Shown here: positions 17,374 through 26,145 of the stretch, in pieces
Layout: each line of letters opens with the position of its first letter
Position numbering within the stretch: the stretch's first letter is position 1
Translations under genes and position numbers: made by a program
Assembly (NCBI GenBank): GCA_033764435.1
Contig: JANRIX010000002.1
Span: 1-64,000, forward strand
DNA from: JAEUMY01 sp033764435
GTDB taxonomy: Bacteria > Pseudomonadota > Gammaproteobacteria > Burkholderiales > Usitatibacteraceae
Reading direction: 5' to 3'
Length of the DNA stretch: 64,000 nt
Notes under the pieces: model-generated
Seen by the model: the letters and a program-made list of their open reading frames with translations, nothing else
Told to the model about the DNA's origin: nothing
The model's database searches: none

Positions 17374-19263
17374 TCAGCCGGACACCGCGGCCAGCCAGCG
17401 ATTGCGGCCCGCGGCCTTGGCGCTGAACATCGCATGGTCGGCTTGGCGCAGCAGCTCTTCCGCCGAGGCACCATCCTGCGGGAACAGCGCCATGCCGATG
17501 CTCACGGTGGCGCTGATGGTCTTGCCTGACGGCATCACCACCGGTTCGGCCGCGACGCCAACCAGCTTCATCACCAACTGGTGGGCAAGCTCTGCCGACG
17601 CCACTTCTTCCAGCACGATGACGAATTCATCGCCGCCGTAGCGCGCCACCGTATCGGTCATGCGCACTGTTTCAGTGACGCGCTGGGCCAGCTTGACCAG
17701 GACCTGATCGCCGATGAGATGACCCTCGCGGTCGTTCAACTGCTTGAAGTTGTCGACATCCACCAGCAGCACTGCGGCGAGCTTTCCCGAGCGGCGCGCG
17801 CGCGCCAGCGTGTGCTCCATGCGGATGGCCAGCAGGCTGCGATTGGCCAGGCCCGTGAGCGAATCATGCCGTGCCATGTATTCGAGCTGCTGTTCTTTTT
17901 CCAGCAGGCGTTCGTTGGCCATTTGCAGGTCGCGGGTGCGCTCCGCCACTTTCGTCTCCAGCTCCGCCTCGTTTTTCTGCAACGCCGTGACCAGTTGCTG
18001 CCTGTTGTCGAGCAGCGCCCGATCCGCCTGATCCTTTTCTCGACGCAGGACATTGATGCGATCTGCAAGCGCGAACGACAGCAAGAGCATGTCCAGTGAG
18101 GATCCGGCCTGCATGGCATATTGGGTGAAGAGATTGGTCGGCACCCAGCCAAGATTGCGCATGGCCTGCAACGCGACGCCGATCAGCAGCACGGTCCAGG
18201 CGAGGAGCAGGTAGCGCACGGTGCGGTGCCCTGTCATTTGGCAGTACACGCCGACCGAGAAGGCGATGAGGGCGAAGCCGATTCCGGTCAGCGATGTGAG
18301 GATCGCGCCGCTGCGGTAGTGGATGACTGCGGACAGGACCATCGACAATGCAAAGCCGACGATGCAGGCGACCAAGGCCTTGTCCCAGCGCGGAAGCAAT
18401 CTTGGCGTGTCGAGGAAGCGACGCACGAACTGCGCCCCGAACAAGCCGCTCGCAGACATGGCGACCGGCAGCGAAACATTGCCCCAGGCGGTCAGGCCGG
18501 GCCACAGAAACTGGTTGCCCAGCCCGTTCAGCGACGCCTGGCCGATGCCCATGGCGAGAACGCATGCCACATAGATGAGATAGAGCGGGTCGCGAATGGC
18601 GATCCAGACCATGAAGTTATAGAGGAACAGCGCCAGCAGAATCCCGTAATAGATGCTGACGATTGCGTAGGTCTGCTGGTCATGCGCATGCAGCGCGGCC
18701 GGCTTCCACAACGTAAGTGGCAGCGTCATCGAGCCTTCAGAGGTGATGCGAAGCAGCAGCAGGTTGCCATTGCCCGGTCGCAGAGTCACCGGAAATACCA
18801 GGTTGCGATGTGCGAACGGCCGGCTGGCGAACGGTTGCATGTCGCCTGCCACCATGCGGACAAAGCCGCCGTCCTGCTTCAGGACGAAAAGCTCCGCGCG
18901 ATCCAGCGGGGGATGGCCGATTTCCAGCAGGTGCTCGGCGTCGGCCGGGCCGTCCCAGGTCAGCGGAATCGCCAGCCAGAAGGCGGAAGAGGAATAGCCG
19001 AAGTTGACGTCGCCCTGCGAGGCGATGTTGGCGTCGAACTTGCCGGCACGATAGGCTGCCAGCGCGGCCTCTGCATCCAGACTGCGCGATGGATCTTCCA
19101 GAATATGCACATGGCGACGCAAGGCCGTCTGCGGATCGTCACCGACATGGAACGCGGTTGCCGGCGTGCTGATCAGCAGGAGCAGGAGCGTCAGGAGAAG
19201 CAGAATCGAGACATGCCATGACGGCATGGGCGCATGGGGCACCGGGTGGAGCAGATGCGTCAT
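17374..19263 (-). CDS. 7TMR-DISM membrane sensor diguanylate cyclase
   Basis: 629 residues: a signal/anchor helix, an extracytoplasmic 7TMR-DISM sensor domain (to about residue 185), seven membrane helices (about 200-385), a coiled coil (REKDQADRALLDNRQQL) and a GGDEF domain with an intact RYGGDEF motif near residue 543. It likely synthesises cyclic di-GMP in response to an extracellular carbohydrate-like or other ligand. An RxxD-type inhibitory site is not obvious. The start at 19263 was chosen just before the first hydrophobic stretch; 19227 is an alternative. Convergent with the DUF156 gene, 19 bp away. Confidence 0.92.
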   Translation of the reverse strand: MTHLLHPVPHAPMPSWHVSILLLLTLLLLLISTPATAFHVGDDPQTALRRHVHILEDPSRSLDAEAALAAYRAGKFDANIASQGDVNFGYSSSAFWLAIPLTWDGPADAEHLLEIGHPPLDRAELFVLKQDGGFVRMVAGDMQPFASRPFAHRNLVFPVTLRPGNGNLLLLRITSEGSMTLPLTLWKPAALHAHDQQTYAIVSIYYGILLALFLYNFMVWIAIRDPLYLIYVACVLAMGIGQASLNGLGNQFLWPGLTAWGNVSLPVAMSASGLFGAQFVRRFLDTPRLLPRWDKALVACIVGFALSMVLSAVIHYRSGAILTSLTGIGFALIAFSVGVYCQMTGHRTVRYLLLAWTVLLIGVALQAMRNLGWVPTNLFTQYAMQAGSSLDMLLLSFALADRINVLRREKDQADRALLDNRQQLVTALQKNEAELETKVAERTRDLQMANERLLEKEQQLEYMARHDSLTGLANRSLLAIRMEHTLARARRSGKLAAVLLVDVDNFKQLNDREGHLIGDQVLVKLAQRVTETVRMTDTVARYGGDEFVIVLEEVASAELAHQLVMKLVGVAAEPVVMPSGKTISATVSIGMALFPQDGASAEELLRQADHAMFSAKAAGRNRWLAAVSG

Positions 19264-19347
19264 GAACGAGAGACTAATGAATCCGCCCGCCGGGTGCAAT
19301 CCATGCTGCGGCGGGCCAGCACGTGCCGCGACCGATCGCAACCACCG

Positions 19348-20319
19348 TCATGCGTCTGGCGAATCGGTCAGCAGTGGATAACTGCCGGTATCGGTCCCGG
19401 GCTCGCCAGTCTCGCCGGCGCGGCGACGCGGGGCATCGCGGCGCAGCCCCCACAGATCCTTGAGCACGTCCAGCAGCGCCCTGAGTGTCGGATCGCGCTC
19501 GCGATCGCGCGCATAGACGAACCAAAGGGTGGTGTCGTGGTGAACGTCGGACCAAACGAACAACTCGCCACGTGCTTCGCGCTCGCGCGCGAGATCCTCG
19601 CGCATCAGCGCCATGCCCACACCGGAGACAACGAGCTGGGCAATGACAGTTTCGCTGTCCGATTCAACCACTTGCGATGGCTTCGCACCGCGTGATTGCA
19701 GCAGTTGTGTCACCCAGGCGTGCTGTGAACTGATGGGCGGCGGAATGATCCAAGGGCGGGACGCAAGCTGCGACCAGTCGGCGTTTTCAAGGTCGGCGCG
19801 CCAGTCGCGTGGCCCAACCACCCGATAGCTGATCTGGCGCAGCGCGAGTCCCGTCACCATGGGCTGACGGAGCTCGCCATAAAAAAAGGCGCCGTCCAGA
19901 TCGTCATCACGCACTTGCGCCAGCAGTTCACCGGTGATGCCCTGATGCAGTTCGATCTTGAGAAGGGGATATCGTGTGACCGAGGCGCTGATGAATTCGC
20001 CCACACGGGCGAAAGCCGGATCGGACAGGGTGCCGATGCGCGCAGTACCCACCAGCTTGCCTTTCAGCGCGGCGGCCTCGTCTCGCAGTGCCTGCGCGGC
20101 GGACAGGACCTTTTCCGCCCGGGCCAGCAGCCGGCGTCCGCCTTCGGTGAGCTGCATGCCGTCCGGTCCCCGGCGGAACAGGATCAGGCCAAGCTCATCT
20201 TCCAGCGCCCGCAGCTGGGCCGACAGTGCCGGCTGGCTCACGTGCAGCGCTTCGGCCGCCCGGGTGAGCTGCCCGGCCTCGGCGATGGCCACGAAACTGC
20301 GCAGTTGGTAAAGCTCCAT
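19348..20319 (-). CDS. LysR-family transcriptional regulator
   Basis: 323 residues. The N-terminal winged helix (MELYQLRSFVAIAEAGQLTRAAEALHVSQPALS region) and a substrate-binding-fold effector domain are typical. The C-terminus ends in an Arg/Gly-rich tail. It is divergent from a small gene at 20555, and an AT-rich inverted repeat at 20417-20431 could be its autoregulatory site. The target and inducer are unknown. Confidence 0.93.
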   Translation of the reverse strand: MELYQLRSFVAIAEAGQLTRAAEALHVSQPALSAQLRALEDELGLILFRRGPDGMQLTEGGRRLLARAEKVLSAAQALRDEAAALKGKLVGTARIGTLSDPAFARVGEFISASVTRYPLLKIELHQGITGELLAQVRDDDLDGAFFYGELRQPMVTGLALRQISYRVVGPRDWRADLENADWSQLASRPWIIPPPISSQHAWVTQLLQSRGAKPSQVVESDSETVIAQLVVSGVGMALMREDLAREREARGELFVWSDVHHDTTLWFVYARDRERDPTLRALLDVLKDLWGLRRDAPRRRAGETGEPGTDTGSYPLLTDSPDA

Positions 20320-20413
20320 GCGGTTGTCCTGATACCGGAATCCTGAACGGGGAACGGGAAGTGGGTGCTGCAGTTGTCATCGGGGGTGCTGCGGTGCAGC
20401 AACTCTTCCCTCC

Positions 20414-20431
20414 AGTATAAATTTAATTTAT
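20414..20431 (-). promoter_or_regulatory. Candidate LysR box and -10 of the LysR-family gene
   Basis: ATAAATT-T-AATTTAT (20417-20431) is a perfect 7-bp inverted repeat with the T-N11-A pattern of LysR sites and stands out as AT-rich in GC-rich DNA. On the minus strand it overlaps a TATACT -10 (20419-20414), about 95 bp upstream of the LysR start codon. Confidence 0.45.
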
Positions 20432-20554
20432 GACAAGAATCCAAACAAACGATTGGAAATCGTGCCCGTGACGCCCTATCTTCCACCTTGTGCAACGCAG
20501 CATGCCGAACGGAGATCCTGGACGGCAATCCATATTCCCTTTAAGGAGGGCACC

Positions 20555-20785
20555 ATGAAGCACGAAGATTTTGTCGCCATTGAAGACCACATCCGCCGCG
20601 CCCAGCTGCAACGCAGCGCGTATTTGGGTGAGCTGCTCGGCAGCGCGCTGGCTGCCGTGTGGATACGTGCCGAATCCGGCTACTGCGACCTCAAGGCCGC
20701 CCTGCAAGGGGCCAAGGCCGGCATGGAAGAGCACCGCCGTCGCCGTACTGTCGCCGCTGCCCACGCCGCGCAAGCCGCACACTGA
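20555..20785 (+). CDS. Small hypothetical protein
   Basis: 76 residues, starting MKHEDFVAIEDHIRRAQLQR, with an excellent Shine-Dalgarno (AAGGAGGG, 20543-20550) that fixes the start and a good terminator after it. It is a soluble, helical, Ala/Arg-rich protein with no signal peptide and no motif I recognise. The strong translation signal and own terminator argue for a real, probably well-expressed monocistronic gene. Confidence 0.75.
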   Translation: MKHEDFVAIEDHIRRAQLQRSAYLGELLGSALAAVWIRAESGYCDLKAALQGAKAGMEEHRRRRTVAAAHAAQAAH

Positions 20786-20855
20786 TTCCGGATAGCTGAT
20801 CCACGTCGGATCGGCTGCCAACCCTCTCCTCCCCGTGCCAACATTGGCATGGTTC

Positions 20856-20886
20856 AAGCCCGATGGCGCAAGCCTCGGGCTTTTTT
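20856..20886 (+). terminator. Rho-independent terminator
   Basis: AAGCCCGA and TCGGGCTT form the stem (20856-20882) followed by a T run to 20886, 70 bp after the small gene ending at 20785. Confidence 0.85.
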
Positions 20887-20959
20887 CATTGGGGCGGGGC
20901 AAGTTGAAGCCGTGTTTCTGCGCGCTGCATTGGTGCCGGGCGCAGGGTGTTGCCGCAGA

Positions 20960-21760
20960 TCAGAGATAGACCACCGCCATGCGTGTCGCCAGCGCAAACA
21001 TCACCAATGCGAATATTCGCTTCAAGGTCCGCACCGGCAGGCGATGCGCCAGGCGCGCGCCAAACGGTGCGGTGATGACGCTACCCGCCACCAGCGCAGC
21101 CGCGGCGGGCAGGTAGACAAATCCCAGCGAGTAGGGCGGCAGGTTGCCGCTGGCCCAGCCGGAAATGATATAGCCGAGGGTGCCGACCAGCGTGACCGGC
21201 ACCACGATGGCGGCACCTGAGCCGATGGCGGTGTGCATTGCCACGCCGCAATACAGCATCACAGGCATGGCGAGAAAGGTGCCGCCTGCGGATACGAGGC
21301 CGGACAGCGTGCCGATGATCACGCCGATGGCAAATAGCGGCACCGGCCCGGGCAGCGGGCGATGCGCGGCGGGCTTCTTGCCGAACCACATCTGTGTCGC
21401 TGCGCCATAGACGATCACCGCAAAGAGCAGGGCCAGCGCGCGTTGTGACACCCAGCCAGAGGCCACTGTGGACACGAGGGCGCCGGTCACCATGCCGGGC
21501 GCCATGCGCTTCACCACGGTCCAGTCCACGGCGCCGTGCCTGTGGTGCTCACGCAAGCTCGCGGTGGAGGTGAAGAATGCGGACGCCATCGCGGTGGCAA
21601 GCGCCACATGCACAGTGTGATCGGGTGACAGTGCCTGCGCGGTGAAGATCGCGGCGAGAATCGGCACGAGGGTCATGCCACCACCAATCCCCAGCATGCC
21701 GGCGATAAAGCCGACGAACGCGCCCGCGGCCACGTACGCGAGCAGCCAGGGTGTCAGCAT
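20960..21760 (-). CDS. TauE/SafE-family sulfite/anion exporter
   Basis: 266 residues with about eight membrane helices and the two internal family repeats, beginning with GAFVGFIAGMLGIGGGMTLVP and GTLSGLVSAGGTFLAMP. Such proteins export sulfite, sulfoacetate or related anions. It lies nine bases downstream of the FHA gene on the same strand, probably in one operon with it and the protease. One exact copy of the 12-bp palindrome (21009-21020) falls in the C-terminal coding region as RIFA. Confidence 0.9.
   Translation of the reverse strand: MLTPWLLAYVAAGAFVGFIAGMLGIGGGMTLVPILAAIFTAQALSPDHTVHVALATAMASAFFTSTASLREHHRHGAVDWTVVKRMAPGMVTGALVSTVASGWVSQRALALLFAVIVYGAATQMWFGKKPAAHRPLPGPVPLFAIGVIIGTLSGLVSAGGTFLAMPVMLYCGVAMHTAIGSGAAIVVPVTLVGTLGYIISGWASGNLPPYSLGFVYLPAAAALVAGSVITAPFGARLAHRLPVRTLKRIFALVMFALATRMAVVYL
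21009..21020. repeat. Palindrome GCGAATATTCGC, copy 2
   Basis: Exact copy in the TauE/SafE gene (minus strand, encodes RIFA with the rare codons CGA and ATA). Confidence 0.95.
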
Positions 21761-21769
21761 ATCGCGGGG

Positions 21770-22756
21770 TCAGTCCGCGAGTTCATCTTCGCCGTCATCC
21801 GGCGTCTTCTTGCGTGCGGCATCCAGCCTGGCTTTCATCGCCTGATTGGCATCGATGAATGCTGGCAGCGGAGTGGGGGGGGACAGTTGCAGCACTGGCG
21901 GTTTAAGCGGCCCCAGCGCGGCGCTGTCGCCGTTCCATTTGCGTGTTTCGTGCTGTGACGCCCACTGCAGGCCCACACCGGCGACCAACGCAAACACCAA
22001 TAGCGATCCGGCCAGTCGCATTTGGCGCACGGCCATGATGTGCAGATGGCCGTAGCATGCCAATGCGGCCACCACCCACAGGCTGGCCATGTCCCGCTCC
22101 CGGAGCGCCGGCCAGGCCAGCGCGTAGGCCAGCCATTCGGACAATCCGTACCAGAAGACGGCGAGCAGGGTGGCCGCGAGTGCCGTCACCAGATGCCGCG
22201 TGTACCAAGCCTGACCTGCGAATATTCGCGAGACGATGGCCCAGCCCGACGTCCACACGAGGATGAGCAGGGACAGCATCATCATCGGCATCACGAAGTG
22301 GCTGGTCGGGGTGTTGCCGGTGTAACCGAGCCACAGGTCCAGTAGTGACACGGCGCCCAGCACGAGCGTCAGTCCGAGCGCAAGCCAACCGCCGCCAACC
22401 TCCCGGGACAGCGGACGTTCCGGTGCAACCGGTTCGCGCCCGTCGCGCACGCGCAGCCGCGTGCGGCCAAGCCGCACCAGCGGATGCGTGGCGCAGGCCA
22501 CGCGCGCCTGGCGCTGACGCGTTGCCTCGTTGACCAGACCGTTGATCGTGCCTTCATCATCGATGAACAGGTGACCATCGCGGTCCATGCTGATCACGGC
22601 GTGATGGGGCGCCACATGCGGATCATCCAGCACGATGTCGTTGTCCGGAGACCGGCCCACTCGCACCGGCCAGCGCGCGATGTCATCAAACCGGTAGCGG
22701 GCCGACACGTCGCCGTGGCGATCCAGCACTTCCACCCACATCAGCGCGCCGCTCAT
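21770..22756 (-). CDS. FHA-domain multi-pass membrane protein
   Basis: 328 residues. An N-terminal FHA domain is recognisable (VRVGRSPDNDIVLDDPHVAPHHAVIS about residues 26-50, then INGLVN), followed by about five membrane helices and a polar C-terminus ending in an acidic tail. FHA domains bind phosphothreonine peptides. The ATG at 22756 overlaps the stop of the upstream trypsin-like gene by four bases (ATGA), showing tight coupling. The palindrome at 22218 encodes RIFA within a loop. The partner and role are unknown. Confidence 0.85.
   Translation of the reverse strand: MSGALMWVEVLDRHGDVSARYRFDDIARWPVRVGRSPDNDIVLDDPHVAPHHAVISMDRDGHLFIDDEGTINGLVNEATRQRQARVACATHPLVRLGRTRLRVRDGREPVAPERPLSREVGGGWLALGLTLVLGAVSLLDLWLGYTGNTPTSHFVMPMMMLSLLILVWTSGWAIVSRIFAGQAWYTRHLVTALAATLLAVFWYGLSEWLAYALAWPALRERDMASLWVVAALACYGHLHIMAVRQMRLAGSLLVFALVAGVGLQWASQHETRKWNGDSAALGPLKPPVLQLSPPTPLPAFIDANQAMKARLDAARKKTPDDGEDELAD
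22218..22229. repeat. Palindrome GCGAATATTCGC, copy 3
   Basis: Exact copy in the FHA-domain gene (encodes SRIFAG). Confidence 0.95.
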
Positions 22757-24207
22757 TGGCCACCTCCGTTTACGGGCGGCGTGGCTGCAGGTGTCGCACC
22801 CGGTGGCGCGAGGCGGAGGCTGTCGAGAAACCGTTTGCCCAGCGCATTGGCGTTGTCCCAGCCGACGCCGCGCATGGTGAGCCGACCCAGCAGCGCCTCG
22901 CGGTCGCGATCCTGGGTGAGGGCGATGAGGATGACGTCGTAGAGCCCCTCGAATTCTCGATAGGCGCGCGCGCACCACGTGGCCCGCAGCCGCGGGTGGC
23001 TGGCATCACCGGCGATGAAGTCATGTCGGCAGATCTGTTCGGTCATGCGCCGGTTGCTGCGGCCACCGTAGCTGCCAAACCCGCCCCAGCCCGGGCCGGA
23101 CAGCATGTTGGCGAACTGGAACGCGTTGAGATCGGTGGCTTGGTACCAGGTGATATCCATCGTGAGCCGCCCGGTGTAGATCTGGTTCGACACGTACAGC
23201 CCGGTCTGGCTGTCGCAACGGGTGGAACTCTGCACATGGCGCGGCTTCGGCACCGCGTTGGCGTTGGTGCTGGCCCAGCAGTTCATCCAGCGTGCGGCGC
23301 TTTCCATGCCACGGTACGGGCCGAAGGTCGCGTCCTTGAAACCCTGCCGGTTGAACTGGTCGTAAAACCCGCTCTGCCAGGCCATGAGCTGGCGACCGAT
23401 TTCCAGCTTCGACTTGCTCACGTCCAGCGGCTTGTCGCGCTTCGCCGATTCAACGAGACGCGCCGCGAATTTGGCCGGTACGAGGAAGCCCACCTGCTCC
23501 GCATCGGTACGCTTGGCGACGTTCACGCCGACCACACGGCCGTCGGCATTGGTCACCGGGCCGCCGCTCATGCCCGGATTGATGGCCCCGGAGAGATGGA
23601 TGCGTTCGTCATAGCTCTTGTCGACGAGCCCGTTGTAGGTGCCTTCCACGATGGTGAAACCGATGTCCAGTGGATTGCCCATCGCATAGATGCGTTCGCC
23701 CTTGGGCAGGGCGTCGGCCAGGGCGCGATCGTCGAAATCGAAGTAGGGCAGTTCCGCACCATCAGTCCGCGCCAACCGCACCACGGCGAGATCGTTGGCA
23801 ACATCGATCGCCAGCAGGGTCATGCCGCCCTTGCTGCCGTCCGGCGCGGCATACTCCAGCCGATAGGTCTTCGGCTCCAGCGCGTACTGGGAAATGACGT
23901 GGTAGTTGGTCACTGCGAGCCCATCGGCACTCACCAGGAAGCCCGAGCCGATGGTGGACTGGCGGCCGGCGCTGTTCAACAGGGTGCGAATCTGCAGGAT
24001 GCGCGATTTCGCCCGTGCGTACACGCCTTCGGCGATGGAGGACACTGGCCCCGCCTGAGGCGTGGCCTGGGTGGTCGGTGCGGCAGCCGCCTTGCCATTC
24101 GCCTTCGCGGGGGTGCGCGACTGTGCTTCAGCCCGGGCAGGACACAGGATCAGAATCAGGGAGAGGACGGCAAGGGCCGACAGGTGGGACCGGGCTGGGG
24201 CAATCAT
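22753..24207 (-). CDS. Secreted trypsin-like (S1C) serine protease with unknown C-terminal domain
   Basis: 484 residues: signal peptide (about 1-28, ending AEA), Ala/Pro linker, then a chymotrypsin-fold domain with catalytic His103 (TNYHVIS), Asp139 (ANDLAVV) and Ser214 (NPGMSGGP). The about 240 residues after the protease domain contain several Cys and Trp residues and match nothing I recognise. No PDZ domain is seen, unlike DegP. It is encoded just upstream of, and overlapping, the FHA membrane protein. The catalytic triad appears intact. Confidence 0.87.
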   Translation of the reverse strand: MIAPARSHLSALAVLSLILILCPARAEAQSRTPAKANGKAAAAPTTQATPQAGPVSSIAEGVYARAKSRILQIRTLLNSAGRQSTIGSGFLVSADGLAVTNYHVISQYALEPKTYRLEYAAPDGSKGGMTLLAIDVANDLAVVRLARTDGAELPYFDFDDRALADALPKGERIYAMGNPLDIGFTIVEGTYNGLVDKSYDERIHLSGAINPGMSGGPVTNADGRVVGVNVAKRTDAEQVGFLVPAKFAARLVESAKRDKPLDVSKSKLEIGRQLMAWQSGFYDQFNRQGFKDATFGPYRGMESAARWMNCWASTNANAVPKPRHVQSSTRCDSQTGLYVSNQIYTGRLTMDITWYQATDLNAFQFANMLSGPGWGGFGSYGGRSNRRMTEQICRHDFIAGDASHPRLRATWCARAYREFEGLYDVILIALTQDRDREALLGRLTMRGVGWDNANALGKRFLDSLRLAPPGATPAATPPVNGGGQ

Positions 24208-24265
24208 GATTGAGCCGATTGTAGAGGAAGCGCGCGCCGGGGCGCTTGCCGTCTACTCGGGTGGT

Positions 24266-24293
24266 GCTGTGGTGCGAATATTCGCACCACAGC
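24266..24293. repeat. Extended 28-bp palindrome around copy 4
   Basis: The exact 12-mer is at 24274-24285; perfect symmetry extends to 28 bp. It lies in the 111-bp gap between the protease and GST genes. Confidence 0.95.
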
Positions 24294-24318
24294 CATCGCA
24301 TGCCGAATGGGGACTTGG

Positions 24319-24948
24319 CTAGACCTGCTCCCCACGCGCCCGACGCGCCGCCAGCCCGCCTTCGCGCGCCCAGCAGCGCTCCAGCCAGTCCTTCACCCGT
24401 GGCCAGTTGTCCAGCGGCATCCAGCGCGCGCGATACATCACCGCAGCGGTGTTGAGGTCGGCGACGGTGAAGCGGTTGCCGACGAGGTGGCCGTGGGTCA
24501 GCGACGCCTCGAGCACGTTGAGCGGCTTCTGCATCTTGTCCCATGCCTTCGCCGCCACCGCAGCATCGCGCTCGGCCTCCGGTTTGCCGATGGTGTTGAG
24601 ATACCAGTCAAACGTGTTGATCTCGACGTCGCTCATCACCCACAGCGCCCACTGCATGCCCTGCGCCTGCTCTTCCAGGTTGGTGAGGCTGATGGCAGAC
24701 GGAAACTTGCGATCCAGGTAGAGATTGATGGCGAGCGATTCCCAGATGGCGAAACCATCGACGATGACGATGGGCACGCGTCCGTTGGGATTCCAGTCAG
24801 TGTAGGGCGGCTGCTTCAGTTCGGGGGCGTTCGCCGGGACCGGGTCATGCTCGTAGGGAATGCCGAGTTCGGTCAGCATCCAGATCGTGCGCATCACGCG
24901 GGACGGGGCATAGCCGATGAGTTTGACGTGCGGTGCGGATGGGGTCAT
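24319..24948 (-). CDS. Glutathione S-transferase family protein
   Basis: 209 residues: N-terminal thioredoxin-like domain (HVKLIGYAPSRVMRTIWML; GRVPIVIVDGFAIWESLAI with the glutathione-binding VP and ES pair) and an all-helical C-terminal domain (TVADLNTAAVMY). The ATG at 24948 has GGAGA upstream; a longer frame to 25029 is created only because the intergenic palindrome reads as MRIFA. It likely conjugates or reduces electrophiles with glutathione; the substrate is unknown. Confidence 0.9.
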   Translation of the reverse strand: MTPSAPHVKLIGYAPSRVMRTIWMLTELGIPYEHDPVPANAPELKQPPYTDWNPNGRVPIVIVDGFAIWESLAINLYLDRKFPSAISLTNLEEQAQGMQWALWVMSDVEINTFDWYLNTIGKPEAERDAAVAAKAWDKMQKPLNVLEASLTHGHLVGNRFTVADLNTAAVMYRARWMPLDNWPRVKDWLERCWAREGGLAARRARGEQV

Positions 24949-25015
24949 GGGGTCTCCGGTGAAGTCGTCAATGTGCATTGGGTCAGTCGCCACGCCCAAT
25001 CCTTGCGCGGACATT

Positions 25016-25027
25016 GCGAATATTCGC
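25016..25027. repeat. Palindrome GCGAATATTCGC, copy 5
   Basis: Exact copy between the divergent GST and crystallin-like genes. Confidence 0.95.
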
Positions 25028-25153
25028 ATGGCGGCACGGCAATCCCGATTGACACGTCATCCGTTGAGTCAGACCATGCGTTGATGGACGAGTCGCCCGG
25101 TCCGGTGGATGACCCCGCGACTGGTCCGCAACCGTTCTTCACAGGAGCCCGCC

Positions 25154-26056
25154 ATGATTCGCCGTGTACTGTTTCGTTCTGCGTTGCTGATCGCCGGAAT
25201 GCTGGCCCTGCCCGCCGCCGCAGAGCAGATCATCCTCTACGAACGCAACAACTTCAGCGGCCGCAACATCACCGTCGAACGCGACATGCCAAATCTTGAT
25301 CATCTTGGCTTCGGCAACCGCGCGTCGTCCGCTTACGTGATGAGTGGCACGTGGGAGCTGTGCACCGATGCCTACTACCAGGGCAGTTGCCGGACACTGA
25401 CGCCCGGCGAACATCGCTCGCTCGGCAGCCAGAGCAATCGCGTGTCGTCATTGCGCCCGGTGCGTGATTGGGGCGGGGGCGGCAACCCCGGCGGTGGCTG
25501 GGGCGGTTCGGGTGGCGCGGAAGTTGTCCTGTACGACGGCCAGAACTTCCAGGGCCAGATTGGCGTGTTGCGTACGGCCACGCCGAACTTCGAGCATCTT
25601 GGTGTCAATGATCGCGTCGCCTCGCTCATCGTGCGCCGTGGCACCTGGGAGTTCTGTACCGATGCCCACTATCGAAACAACTGCCGGGTGTATGGTCCGG
25701 GCCGCTACGCGCAGATCTGGGGCGGGCAGGATGATCGCTACTCCTCCGCGCGGCCGGTGGGCGCGGGCGGCAATCCGGGACCCGGTCCTGGCCCTGGCCC
25801 TGGCGGCCAGGCGCGCATCCGAATCTTCGAGTATCCGGGATTCTCCGGTCGCTCCATCTGGCTGCGCAACTCGGTCGACAGCTTCGAGCAGATCGACTTC
25901 AATGATCGCGCCGAATCCATCGTGGTCGAGGGCGGCGAGTGGCGGCTCTGTTCCGACGCCAATGGCGAAGGCAATTGCCAGGTCTTCCGTCCGGGGCAAT
26001 ATCCGGTGCTGCCGCCGGGGTTGCGCAACAGCGTCTCATCGGCATACCGACGCTGA
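25154..26056 (+). CDS. Secreted beta/gamma-crystallin-like protein with three repeats
   Basis: 300 residues: signal peptide (about 1-23) and three homologous modules of about 80 residues (starting QIILYERNNFSG, EVVLYDGQNFQG and RIRIFEYPGFSG), separated by Gly/Pro-rich linkers. Each has the aromatic-x-x-x-x-phenylalanine-x-Gly motif and a Cys pair (ELCTDAYYQGSC type). This matches beta/gamma-crystallin-like domains, which often bind calcium. The start has ACAGGAG upstream. It is extracellular or periplasmic; the function is unknown. Confidence 0.87.
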   Translation: MIRRVLFRSALLIAGMLALPAAAEQIILYERNNFSGRNITVERDMPNLDHLGFGNRASSAYVMSGTWELCTDAYYQGSCRTLTPGEHRSLGSQSNRVSSLRPVRDWGGGGNPGGGWGGSGGAEVVLYDGQNFQGQIGVLRTATPNFEHLGVNDRVASLIVRRGTWEFCTDAHYRNNCRVYGPGRYAQIWGGQDDRYSSARPVGAGGNPGPGPGPGPGGQARIRIFEYPGFSGRSIWLRNSVDSFEQIDFNDRAESIVVEGGEWRLCSDANGEGNCQVFRPGQYPVLPPGLRNSVSSAYRR

Positions 26057-26075
26057 CGTCATCTCCCGCAAAGGC

Positions 26076-26112
26076 AAAAAAGCCTGATGCGATCGCCGCA
26101 TCAGGCTTTTTT
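26076..26112. terminator. Bidirectional terminator between crystallin-like gene and ppk
   Basis: A perfect inverted repeat with arms AAAAAAGCCTGATGC and GCATCAGGCTTTTTT, flanked by A and T runs, lies between two convergent genes and can end transcription both ways. Confidence 0.92.
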
Positions 26113-26145
26113 GTTCGACAAACGCGCGTCAGGCTGTCGGGTGCC

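Noticed and set aside
22756..24213. 485-residue open frame on the plus strand
   Set aside because: It is the exact antisense of the trypsin-like gene; the minus-strand product has a signal peptide and intact catalytic triad.
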